Assembly (NCBI GenBank): GCA_963675925.2
Contig: CAXXIB010000004.1
Coordinates: 1,116,001-1,180,000, forward strand
Reading direction: 5' to 3'
DNA length: 64,000 nucleotides
Origin: CAXXOK01 sp963675925
GTDB taxonomy: Bacteria; Bacillota; Clostridia; Christensenellales; Aristaeellaceae
Below the pieces are notes generated by a model, which saw only the letters and a list, made by a program, of their open reading frames with translations, was not told the origin of the DNA and searched no databases. A program made the translations under genes and the position numbers. This document shows positions 17,843 to 25,457 of this stretch, in pieces. Position 1 is the first letter of the stretch, and the number at the start of each line of letters is the position of its first letter.

Positions 17843-18763
17843 TTATGGCAGCGTGTTGCCGGCTTTGAGCAGCAAAGCGTACCATTCCTCGCGGGTCAGG
17901 CGGATGTCCGTAGCCTTGGCGCAATCCGTTAAGCGCTGCAGGTTCATGGTGCCGGTGATGGGCTGCATCTTGGCTGGATGGCGCTGCAGCCAGGCGATAA
18001 CGATGGTGGTATTGCTGACATTATATTTGGCGGCCAGCTCGTCAATCTGCTTGTTGAGCTCCGGGTACTTGTCGCTGCCAAGGAAGACCCCTTCAAAGAA
18101 CCCGTACTGGAAGGGCGACCAGGGCTGGATGGTAATATCGTGCAGGCGGCAGAAATCCAGGATGCCCCCGTCGCGGTCCACGGCAGCGTCTTCCAGCATG
18201 TTTACATGCATGCCGCGGGTGATCATGGTGGCGTTGGTGATGCTGAGTTGCAGCTGATTGGTGACCAGCGGCTGTTTCACAAAGCGCTGCAGCAGCTGAA
18301 TCTGCATTGGGTTTTGGTTGGATACGCCGAAATGGCGCACCTTGCCCGATGCCTGCAAAATGCCAAAGGCCTCGGCGACTTCTTCCGGCTCGACCAGCGC
18401 GTCGGGGCGGTGCAAAAGCAAAACGTCCAGATAATCGGTATGTAGGCGTTTCAGGCTTCCATCCACCGAAGCAAGGATGTGCTCTTTGGAAAAGTCAAAG
18501 GCGACGCCGGGTCGTATGCCGCATTTGGATTGCAGAAACATGGTTTCTCGCACAGCGGGTGTCATGTGCACCGCTTTGGAGAAAATCGCTTCACAGTCGC
18601 CATTGCCATACATATCGGCATGGTCAAAAAAGTTTGCGCCAAGCTCCAAAGAAGTCTGCACAAAGGTTTCCGCCTCAGAAGCTGACAGGCGGTTGATGCG
18701 CATGCAGCCCACGGCAATCGCGGGGACTTGCAGGCCGGATGTTCCCAGTTGCAATGTTTTCAT
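17843..18763 (-). CDS. Aldo/keto reductase
   Basis: 306 residues from ATG 18763 with GGAGG seven bases upstream; the frame stays open further upstream but without support. It is an NADPH-dependent oxidoreductase with a (beta/alpha)8 barrel. The catalytic tetrad is visible: Asp and Tyr in FFDHADMYG, Lys in LQSKCG, His in LLLHRPD. The sequence resembles the YdhF-like AKR group (MITRGMHVNMLEDAAVDRDGG, IQPWSPFQYGFFEG). It lies between the metallophosphoesterase-like gene (43-base gap) and the ATPase gene, all on the minus strand. Physiological substrate unknown. Confidence 0.93.
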   Translation of the reverse strand: MKTLQLGTSGLQVPAIAVGCMRINRLSASEAETFVQTSLELGANFFDHADMYGNGDCEAIFSKAVHMTPAVRETMFLQSKCGIRPGVAFDFSKEHILASVDGSLKRLHTDYLDVLLLHRPDALVEPEEVAEAFGILQASGKVRHFGVSNQNPMQIQLLQRFVKQPLVTNQLQLSITNATMITRGMHVNMLEDAAVDRDGGILDFCRLHDITIQPWSPFQYGFFEGVFLGSDKYPELNKQIDELAAKYNVSNTTIVIAWLQRHPAKMQPITGTMNLQRLTDCAKATDIRLTREEWYALLLKAGNTLP

Positions 18764-18806
18764 CGGAAGGCCTCCTTCGTGTGTCGTTGAGTTGAGTTGA
18801 ACGTTG

Positions 18807-19877
18807 TTATTGAAGTTTTGCGGTAAAGCTGAGCAGTGCGACGCTTGGCACGTTGAACAGGCGGATGGGCATGGGGTAGATGCCGCTGGCGGCAAGGCCG
18901 CTGGAGATATGCTGGGTAATATTGTTGATACGCATCATGCCGACGATGCCATCATCGCCGGGGAACCAGCCCCGCTCCGGTACATAGACCGGCCCCAGCC
19001 CGAACAAACGCCATTGCCCGCCGCAGTAGTGGCCCGACAGCACCAGCGAGAGGTTGCGGTAGGAGAAGATCTTTTCCGTATCCGCCCATTCGGTCATCTC
19101 GCGTACATAGTCGGCTTGCAGCGGGATATGGGTTACGCCGATTTGCAAATCGCCATCTTGGATCTGTTCAATGGTCTTCGCACTTTGTTCAAAGGCTTCC
19201 AGCCGATAGCTCAGCGCCCGGTAGCTGGCGCCGCCCTCGGCCTCGTACTGCTTGCCGCTTGCCTCCATGTCCGCCTTTTGGCGGGCCAGGGTGCTGACCA
19301 TCCCCTTGATGCCGGCACTGTCGGTCAAGCCGATGGAATACAGGTGCTCGGGAATAAACCAAACCGTGCGCTTGCCCACGACCTGACCGATGGTACGGTC
19401 CAAGTAAATAGCTCCTTCGGCCTGCGCTGCACGCACCCACTCGGCCAGCGGTTCGGGGCTGCCGTGCAGGGTGGAGTTGACGGCGATGGGATCTTCATCA
19501 CCCGCGACAAAGTAAATGGGAACATCGGCTTTAATCTTGCGCAGTATGCGAATCAGCGAGACCATGGGTGCATAGTCGCCGCCTTGGCCGACCATGTCGC
19601 CGGTCATCACCACGGCGGTAAAACCCTTGCCGTATAGCATGGTTTCCCAGAGGTCTGTTTCAAAGCCGATATCGCTGCCGTGCAGATCGGAGATATGCAG
19701 TATAGTAACGTTTTCGTACTTGGAGTTCATGTTCATGATGCGCACCTTATCGGTGTTCAGGTGGATGCGCTTGTTTAAGATGCTGTTAGAGAGGATGGAG
19801 AGCGCGATGACGGCAAACAGCACCGCCAGCAGCAAAATCAGGCACCCCGGTGCGTGTCTCTTGGGTTTTTGTTCCAT
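18807..19877 (-). CDS. Membrane-anchored metallophosphoesterase-like protein with altered motifs
   Basis: 356 residues from ATG 19877. One N-terminal membrane helix (about 10-32) anchors an extracellular calcineurin-like domain of the YkuE/YaeI type. Motif 1 (ISDLHG) and motif 2 (GDMVGQGG) are canonical. Motif 3 reads GDEDP where families have GNHE/D, and motif 5 reads GHYCGGQ where GHxHGGQ is expected, so two metal ligands appear replaced by Glu and Cys. THIP is present. Either metal binding is modified or catalysis is lost. No clear ribosome site precedes the start. It heads a minus-strand group with the aldo-keto reductase and the ATPase. A substrate (lipid or UDP-sugar) cannot be inferred. 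Confidence 0.8.
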   Translation of the reverse strand: MEQKPKRHAPGCLILLLAVLFAVIALSILSNSILNKRIHLNTDKVRIMNMNSKYENVTILHISDLHGSDIGFETDLWETMLYGKGFTAVVMTGDMVGQGGDYAPMVSLIRILRKIKADVPIYFVAGDEDPIAVNSTLHGSPEPLAEWVRAAQAEGAIYLDRTIGQVVGKRTVWFIPEHLYSIGLTDSAGIKGMVSTLARQKADMEASGKQYEAEGGASYRALSYRLEAFEQSAKTIEQIQDGDLQIGVTHIPLQADYVREMTEWADTEKIFSYRNLSLVLSGHYCGGQWRLFGLGPVYVPERGWFPGDDGIVGMMRINNITQHISSGLAASGIYPMPIRLFNVPSVALLSFTAKLQ

Positions 19878-20058
19878 AAAAATATAGCGATTTTTGCTGC
19901 GTGCCACTGCGCTTATACCCCCGTGTTTGATAGTTCCAGTATACCGTAAATCGGCGCAATACGCACTAGGGGTTTTGATAGTATTTGTTAAAACTGCGCC
20001 AAAAAACTGCCGATGCACAGAGTCATCGGCGCGATAGAGAAGCGCGCTGCGCGAATGA

Positions 20059-20090
20059 AACACACCCGCAGCCAAGGCCACGGGTGTGTT
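20059..20090 (-). terminator. Terminator after the ABC exporter operon
   Basis: Ten-base arms AACACACCCG/CGGGTGTGTT with an inner GCC/GGC pairing, followed on the minus strand by TTTCATT. It lies 16 bases past the permease stop. Confidence 0.65.
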
Positions 20091-20105
20091 AGCTTTTATT
20101 CCGTA

Positions 20106-20894
20106 CTATTGCAGGTTCAGTCTGCGCTTGAGCATGGTATGGGTGATGGCATAGAAGCCTGCGCCAAACAGCGCGACAATGGCGATGTACCAAAGCAGGT
20201 AGGGATGCGCCGTAACCGGCGCGGTATTGCTTGCAGCCAGCACAGCGCCGCTAGCATCCACCGCTTTCACCGTCGTGCTGACAGTGCTTGGAAGCATCAG
20301 CAGCACGGCAAGGATTTGCAGCACGGTACTGATGGCAAGGAAGAATCCGAAGGAAATGGCGACCCTGTGCTTTTCAAACAGCATACTCAGCGCCATGCAG
20401 GCGTACAGGAACAGGATTCCGCACATGACCGAAACCACCGCTGCTACGGCAAGCTCCACAATGTACAGGAACGTCTCGCCGGCGGGAAGGCCGATGTCAT
20501 TGAAGATGTGGATGGTGGAGCTGTAACGGATGTCGCTGCCAGACAGGATCATGGTTGCCAGCCATGCCACGATAACACACACGAATGCCCAGAGGGTAGC
20601 GGTCAGCAGCTTGCTGACTATCAGCCGGCCCGTGCTCACCGGCAGGGTGTGCATCAAATAGCCTTCCGTGCTTAGCAGGGTTTTGTAAAACCGTTGGATG
20701 GTCAGAATCAAGGTTACGACAAATCCGGTGGTAATCAGCATGGACGACAGCATCAGGGAAATGATATGGGGGATGTCCGAGTTGAGCTTGTTTAGCAGCT
20801 GGGTGACGGTTGCCATGATGAGGATGGAGCCAAACAGCAGTAGAAAGATGCGCCCGGTGGCTTTGAACTCGTATTTCATTAACTTGCCTAGCAT
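20106..20894 (-). CDS. ABC-2 type transporter permease
   Basis: 262 residues with about six to seven membrane helices and the layout of an ABC-2 permease (helices near 15-35, 50-65, 100-125, 140-175, 185-205 and 230-250). Its start overlaps the ATPase gene by seven bases, GGGAGG serves as ribosome site, and it is the last gene of the GntR-ATPase-permease operon. In YtrA-type operons such pairs export cell-wall-active peptides or respond to cell-envelope stress; that role is inferred from the regulator type. Confidence 0.88.
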   Translation of the reverse strand: MLGKLMKYEFKATGRIFLLLFGSILIMATVTQLLNKLNSDIPHIISLMLSSMLITTGFVVTLILTIQRFYKTLLSTEGYLMHTLPVSTGRLIVSKLLTATLWAFVCVIVAWLATMILSGSDIRYSSTIHIFNDIGLPAGETFLYIVELAVAAVVSVMCGILFLYACMALSMLFEKHRVAISFGFFLAISTVLQILAVLLMLPSTVSTTVKAVDASGAVLAASNTAPVTAHPYLLWYIAIVALFGAGFYAITHTMLKRRLNLQ

Positions 20895-21583
20895 TTGAAA
20901 ACCTCCCGAAACAGCTGGTCGACGGACATCTTCTGGTCCTCGCGAATGGCGTCCACCGTGTCGTGTAGAACAATTTGTCCATCTTTGAGGAAAATGGCTT
21001 CGTCCAGCACCGGCTCCACATCCGCTATCAGATGGGTGGAGATGATAACGGACGCTTCCGGATTGTAGTTGGAGATAATCGTGCGCAGAATGTAATCGCG
21101 CGCAGCGGGGTCCACGCCGCCGATGGGCTCGTCCAGCAGGTAGAGCTTGGCGTTGCGGGCCATCACCAAAATGAGCTGCACCTTCTCCTTGGTGCCTTTG
21201 GACAGCGACTTGAGGGTCGCTGCCGGGTCGATACCCAGCGAAATCAGCATATCCTCGGCCTTTAGGCGGTCGAAATCCGCGTAGAAGTCGCCAAAGAAAG
21301 CAAGCATATCCTTAACCTTCATCCAGTCGTTAAAGTAGGGAGCATCCGGGAGGTAGGACACATTGGATTTGGTGATAATCCCCGGGGCATGGCCGTGAAT
21401 GATGATGTGGCCTTCGGTGGGGGTTATCAGGCCGTTGCAAAGCTTGAGGAAGGTGGTTTTGCCGCTGCCGTTGGGGCCGAGCAGCCCGATAACCCGCCCG
21501 GCTTGCAGCTCCAGGTTCACGCCTTGCAGCGCGTTGGTATTGCCAAATCGCTTGGTCAGGTTGCTCACGCTAACGATGTTCAT
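20888..21583 (-). CDS. ABC transporter ATP-binding protein
   Basis: 231-residue nucleotide-binding domain. Walker A GPNGSGKTTF (about 35-44), signature LSKGTKEKVQL (a variant of LSGGQ), Walker B LYLLDEPIGGVDP and the switch His in IISTHL are all visible. The start overlaps the GntR stop as ATGA, with GGAGA upstream, so translation is coupled. It forms the exporter with the permease encoded next. The LSKGT signature is typical of the EcsA/YtrB branch of ABC-2 exporters. Confidence 0.94.
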   Translation of the reverse strand: MNIVSVSNLTKRFGNTNALQGVNLELQAGRVIGLLGPNGSGKTTFLKLCNGLITPTEGHIIIHGHAPGIITKSNVSYLPDAPYFNDWMKVKDMLAFFGDFYADFDRLKAEDMLISLGIDPAATLKSLSKGTKEKVQLILVMARNAKLYLLDEPIGGVDPAARDYILRTIISNYNPEASVIISTHLIADVEPVLDEAIFLKDGQIVLHDTVDAIREDQKMSVDQLFREVFKC

Positions 21584-21951
21584 ATCTTTGCTGTCTCCTT
21601 ATTGATTTGGATTAATACAACGGCGTCCTGTCGATCGTAGCCGATGGCCGCCATTTTGGTCAGGAACAGGTTAATCTGTTCTTTGGCCAAATCCGTTTTG
21701 GCCTGTTTGATGACCGCCTTGTTCTCGGTTACGAAGCGACCACTGGTGCGCTGCGCAAATACCAGGCCGTCGCGCTCCAGTTCCTGCAGCGCTTTTTGCA
21801 GGGTGTTGGGGTTTACGGCGGCTTCCTCCGCCAATTCCCTCACTGTTGGAAGCTGCGAACCGGGGGCGTATGCACCGGATACGATGTTTAACAGGATGCG
21901 CTCTTTCAGCTGCCTGTAAATCGGCCTGTCCGGGTCAAATTGCCATGGCAT
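21580..21951 (-). CDS. GntR family regulator, YtrA subfamily
   Basis: 123 residues: an N-terminal winged helix (PIYRQLKERI..., TVRELAEEAAVNPNTLQKALQELERDGL, the GntR HTH signature) and only a short helical tail of about 45 residues, the YtrA subfamily size. AGGAGG lies seven bases before the ATG. YtrA regulators repress their own ABC transporter operon and are released by envelope-active compounds. The palindrome at 21975-21996 in its promoter is the obvious operator. Confidence 0.93.
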   Translation of the reverse strand: MPWQFDPDRPIYRQLKERILLNIVSGAYAPGSQLPTVRELAEEAAVNPNTLQKALQELERDGLVFAQRTSGRFVTENKAVIKQAKTDLAKEQINLFLTKMAAIGYDRQDAVVLIQINKETAKI

Positions 21952-21974
21952 GCCATCACCTCCTGATGATTAGT

Positions 21975-22003
21975 TTGTATTACTCAAGTAACACAATAGG
22001 ACA
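21975..22003 (-). promoter_or_regulatory. Promoter and palindromic operator of the YtrA operon
   Basis: Inverted repeat with 10-base arms, TTGTRTTACT/AGTAAYACAA around a central CA/TG (21975-21996), one mismatch. It overlaps a minus-strand promoter TTGTCC, 16 bases, TAATAC, so a bound dimer would block RNA polymerase. Confidence 0.7.
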
Positions 22004-22013
22004 ATAACACAAG

Positions 22014-22038
22014 AAAAACCGCCTGTCAAGCGGTTTTT
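22014..22038 (-). terminator. Terminator after the serine hydrolase gene
   Basis: Perfect nine-base stem AAAAACCGC/GCGGTTTTT with a seven-base loop, giving a T-run on the minus strand. It lies about 40 bases past the serine hydrolase stop and just upstream of the YtrA promoter, which it insulates. Confidence 0.85.
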
Positions 22039-22079
22039 GGGAATTGTTTTTAGAATTAGCTAAGCCCGGTGCGCTGTGG

Positions 22080-23090
22080 TTACGCCAGTTCCTCCTGGAA
22101 CAGGAGCTTGGAAAGGGGAAAGATATTTTGCTCTGTATTGGTGACGATCGTTGCAGTGTGCTTGCGCCTTGGAAAGTAGATGGAGACAAAGCCGACGCCT
22201 ACATCCACGCCCACAACATAAAAAGCTACATGCTCGCCCCGGTCTAAACGATACACACCCAGCCCGTAACTGCGTTCATCATCCTGGCGCACATGCGGCA
22301 TCAGAAAGCTGTCCAGCATCGCGGTGGACAGTATGTTTCCGTTCATCAGCGCGCGCCAGAGTGTGTCCATATCGCTGGCGCAGGTGTACAGGCCGCCGTC
22401 TGCGCCGCCGATGATGGGCAGTTTGAAATGATTGGTTTTACCATCCTCGGTATACCCCAGGGCGGTGTTGGCGGGCAGCTGATCCATGCGATAAAAGCCG
22501 GTATGCTTCAGCTTGAGCGGCGCAAGAATTGCATCGCTTACATACTGCTGATAGGAAACTTGCGCGGCGGCCTCGATAGCAAGCCCCAGCAAAATATATC
22601 CCGCGTTGCAGTAGCTAAAGCGCTCGCCGGGGGCAAACTTCTTTGGCAGCGGCGTTATCATGGGCAGATAGTAGGCAAGTCGCTCCCACAGGTACAGCGG
22701 GTACTTGGCGGCCAGTGCGGCGGCGACCGCATCGAAATCGTCGGCATCCTCATCCAGATAATCGCCGATGCCGGAGGTATGGGTGAGGAGGTGGCGGAGG
22801 GTTACACTGCGATCAATCTGCCCCAAATCGTATGGAAGGATGTCCCATATCTTGTCATCCAGATGCAGCTTGCCTGCTTCAATGAGCTTGCATACGGATA
22901 CTCCTGTTAAAAGTTTCGTGCCCGATGCAATGCCAAAAGCCGTATCGGGCGTATTGGGGAGTTGCTCGCTTTGGTTTCGGTACCCGGCACTGGTTTGAAA
23001 TACGATGCCGTTTTCATCCCTGACGGAAAACACACCGGAAAATGCGGGCGCACCGTCCCATTGGTTCCATAGCTCTTGTATTGATTGCAT
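22080..23090 (-). CDS. Class C beta-lactamase-like serine hydrolase
   Basis: 336 residues from ATG 23090 with GGAGA upstream. It shows the penicillin-binding fold motifs SxxK (ASGTKLL, near residue 60) and YxN (FSYCNAGY), plus LLTHTSGIGDY, which is typical of esterase and D-aminopeptidase members rather than true resistance enzymes. No signal peptide is visible, so it is probably cytoplasmic. Substrate unknown; beta-lactam hydrolysis should not be assumed. It is a single-gene unit with its own terminator. Confidence 0.9.
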   Translation of the reverse strand: MQSIQELWNQWDGAPAFSGVFSVRDENGIVFQTSAGYRNQSEQLPNTPDTAFGIASGTKLLTGVSVCKLIEAGKLHLDDKIWDILPYDLGQIDRSVTLRHLLTHTSGIGDYLDEDADDFDAVAAALAAKYPLYLWERLAYYLPMITPLPKKFAPGERFSYCNAGYILLGLAIEAAAQVSYQQYVSDAILAPLKLKHTGFYRMDQLPANTALGYTEDGKTNHFKLPIIGGADGGLYTCASDMDTLWRALMNGNILSTAMLDSFLMPHVRQDDERSYGLGVYRLDRGEHVAFYVVGVDVGVGFVSIYFPRRKHTATIVTNTEQNIFPLSKLLFQEELA

Positions 23091-23243
23091 AGGCTGTCTC
23101 CTATTTACGTCAAATGCTTGGTGGATACAAACCATACTACCATGAGCATTGCAACCGGTTCAAGCACCGCAAGGGGTTTGCGGCTTGCGTGTGGTTTGCG
23201 TTTATGCGATAATCAATAGGAAATAAACGATGAGGTGATGGCG

Positions 23244-23693
23244 ATGACGCCAAAGCAACAAAAGGCGCACGACTATTTTTACGGCGGGTACAACTGTGCC
23301 CAATCGGTGTTTGCCGCCTTTCATGAGGAGATGGGACTGCCTGAGGAGACGGCGTTGCAGCTGATGGTTTCCGTGGGCGGCGGTGTGGGCGGCCTGCGGG
23401 AAATTTGCGGCGCGCTTACCGGCGCGGCTATGGCGCTAAACATGATCCAAAAGGAAATCAAGCAAGCCGACCTTGACTATAAAAAGAAGATGTACGCACT
23501 CGTGCAGGAAAAAGCCGCGGCGTTTAAAGCCCAGTACGGCACTTATATCTGCCGCGAGCTGCTGGAGCTAAACGACATCACCCCTTCGTCCGTCCCTGCG
23601 GCGCGCGATGCAAAGTACTACGAAGCCCGTCCCTGCGGAAGGTACGTGGAATTCGCGGCCAAGCTTGTGGAAGATGAGCTAAATAAGGCCTGA
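23244..23693 (+). CDS. C_GCAxxG_C_C family redox protein
   Basis: 149 residues from ATG 23244, five bases after AGGTGA (in-frame GTG 23235 and ATG 23238 overlap the ribosome site). It has the family pattern: NCAQSV with the first Cys, the glycine-rich VGGGVGG, CGALTG (the GCAxxG-like centre), a later Cys in YICRELL and a final Cys in ARPCGR. The cysteines are thought to bind a metal or form disulfides; members are found next to redox and transport genes in anaerobes. It stands alone here. Molecular role uncharacterised. Confidence 0.9.
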   Translation: MTPKQQKAHDYFYGGYNCAQSVFAAFHEEMGLPEETALQLMVSVGGGVGGLREICGALTGAAMALNMIQKEIKQADLDYKKKMYALVQEKAAAFKAQYGTYICRELLELNDITPSSVPAARDAKYYEARPCGRYVEFAAKLVEDELNKA

Positions 23694-23706
23694 AACACCG
23701 TAAACA

Positions 23707-23735
23707 TTGACTTTCTAGGAATACTCTGTCATAAT
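23707..23735 (+). promoter_or_regulatory. Promoter of prfC-typA
   Basis: TTGACT, 17 bases, CATAAT. The predicted start of transcription, about seven bases downstream, falls on the first bases of the hairpin at 23741-23765. Confidence 0.75.
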
Positions 23736-23740
23736 TCTCT

Positions 23741-23765
23741 ATTGGCCGCACACCGTGCGGCCAAT
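23741..23765 (+). promoter_or_regulatory. 5'-terminal stem-loop of the prfC mRNA
   Basis: Perfect 11-base stem ATTGGCCGCAC/GTGCGGCCAAT with a three-base loop, no U-run after it, at the predicted transcript start. It could protect the mRNA from 5' decay or act as an attenuator or protein-binding site. Confidence 0.55.
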
Positions 23766-23835
23766 GCTGAGGTTTGGAGCAATCGCCAAACCGGAACTCC
23801 CCTTTTTTGATTCGTACAACGGAGGCAAAACCCCC

Positions 23836-25446
23836 ATGGCACAGCTCCAGACCACCAAGGCACACCAAAACAAGATTGATAAGCGAAGAACCTTCGCTAT
23901 TATATCGCACCCCGATGCGGGTAAAACGACATTAACGGAAAAGCTTCTGCTTTACGGCGGAGCCATCCGCCAGGCGGGAAGTGTGAAAGCCCGCAAGGCT
24001 GAGCGCCACGCCACCAGCGACTGGATGGATATTGAAAAACAGCGTGGTATCTCCGTCACCACCTCGGCCATGCAGTTTTCGTTCCAAGGCTACCACATTA
24101 ATATTTTGGATACGCCGGGTCACCAGGACTTTTCCGAGGACACCTACCGCGTGCTGGTCGCGGCCGATGCCGCCGTCATGCTCATTGATGCCGCCAAAGG
24201 CGTGGAAGCCCAGACCATCAAACTGTTTAAGGTCTGCAAAATGCGCGGTATCCCGATTTTCACCTTCGTCAATAAAATGGACCGCGCCGCCAAAGACCCG
24301 TTCTCTCTGATGGAAGAGATTGAAAATGTACTGGGCATGCGCTCGGTACCCATGAACTGGCCCATCGGCGTGGACGGCGATTTTCAGGGCGTGTACATCC
24401 GTTCGTCGGAGAAGATTGACCTGTACTCCGGTGGCGACCACGGCGCGCGCATCGCGATCAAAAACCGCATTTCGCTGGACGAAGCCGAGCAGACGCTGGA
24501 TGTGCATCATATGAAACGCCTGCGCGAAGAAATTGAACTGCTGGATGTTGCAGGTGACGGGTTTGACCTAGAGCAGGTACTGCACGGCAACCTTACGCCG
24601 ATGTTTTTTGGGTCGGCGATCACCAACTTTGGCATTGAGCCGTTTTTGGAAGCGTTTTTGGACATCACACCCGGCCCGCTTTCGCGTCAGAGCAACCATG
24701 GCACGGTACAACCGGACAGCGACTTTTTCTCCGGTTTCGTGTTTAAAATTCAGGCCAACATGAACCCGGCTCACCGGGATCGGCTGGCGTTTATCCGCGT
24801 GGTGTCGGGTGAGTTCCAAAAGGATATGAACGTTTGGCTGTCCGGCGAGAACAAGCAGGTGCAGTTAAAACAGCCCCAGCAGTTTATGGCCAACGAGCGC
24901 GAAGCGGTGCAAACCGCGTACGCCGGTGATATCATCGGCTTGTTTGACCCGGGGATATTCCACCTGGGCGACACGCTGACCGACGGCCCGAAGCTCAAGT
25001 TTTCCTCCATTCCCATTTTCGCACCGGAGTTTTTCGCCCGCGTCCGGCCAGAAGACAGCATGAAGCGCAAGCAGTTTATGAAAGGCCTGACCCAACTGGC
25101 CGAAGAAGGCGCAATTCAGCTGTTTACCCGCAACGAAACGGGCTTTGAGGAACTGCTGGTCGGTGTGGTAGGACAGCTGCAGTTTGATGTGCTGGAACAC
25201 CGCTTAAAGGCGGAGTACAATGTCACCATGCTCAAGGATAGCTTATCCTTCCGTTTTGTCAGATGGATCAAGGGCGACCCGCCCGTACCCATCGACAAGC
25301 TCAAGCTTACATCCTCCTCGGGCCGCGCCGTAGACGGCGACCAACGCCCGGTGCTCCTGATTGAAAACGAGTGGTCTATCCGCCTGGCCATGGAAAACAA
25401 TCCCGGCCTAGAACTGTCCGAAACCGCCTCGCGCGTTACATACTAA
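23836..25446 (+). CDS. prfC: Peptide chain release factor 3
   Basis: 536-residue translational GTPase RF3, which recycles RF1/RF2 from the ribosome after termination. G1 is SHPDAGKTT, switch I is in EKQRGISVTTS, G3 is DTPGHQDF and G4 is FVNKMDR, followed by domain II/III regions matching RF3. Start ATG 23836 (GGAGG ten bases upstream) gives MAQLQTTKAHQNKIDKRRTF, the normal RF3 N-terminus; the frame is open upstream to 23755 without support. The gap to typA is 11 bases, so the two GTPases are co-transcribed. Confidence 0.96.
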   Translation: MAQLQTTKAHQNKIDKRRTFAIISHPDAGKTTLTEKLLLYGGAIRQAGSVKARKAERHATSDWMDIEKQRGISVTTSAMQFSFQGYHINILDTPGHQDFSEDTYRVLVAADAAVMLIDAAKGVEAQTIKLFKVCKMRGIPIFTFVNKMDRAAKDPFSLMEEIENVLGMRSVPMNWPIGVDGDFQGVYIRSSEKIDLYSGGDHGARIAIKNRISLDEAEQTLDVHHMKRLREEIELLDVAGDGFDLEQVLHGNLTPMFFGSAITNFGIEPFLEAFLDITPGPLSRQSNHGTVQPDSDFFSGFVFKIQANMNPAHRDRLAFIRVVSGEFQKDMNVWLSGENKQVQLKQPQQFMANEREAVQTAYAGDIIGLFDPGIFHLGDTLTDGPKLKFSSIPIFAPEFFARVRPEDSMKRKQFMKGLTQLAEEGAIQLFTRNETGFEELLVGVVGQLQFDVLEHRLKAEYNVTMLKDSLSFRFVRWIKGDPPVPIDKLKLTSSSGRAVDGDQRPVLLIENEWSIRLAMENNPGLELSETASRVTY

Positions 25447-25457
25447 AAAGGAAATTT

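Noticed and set aside
22080..23090. Antibiotic-resistance beta-lactamase
   Set aside because: No signal peptide, and the motifs fit the general serine hydrolase group; no evidence for drug hydrolysis.
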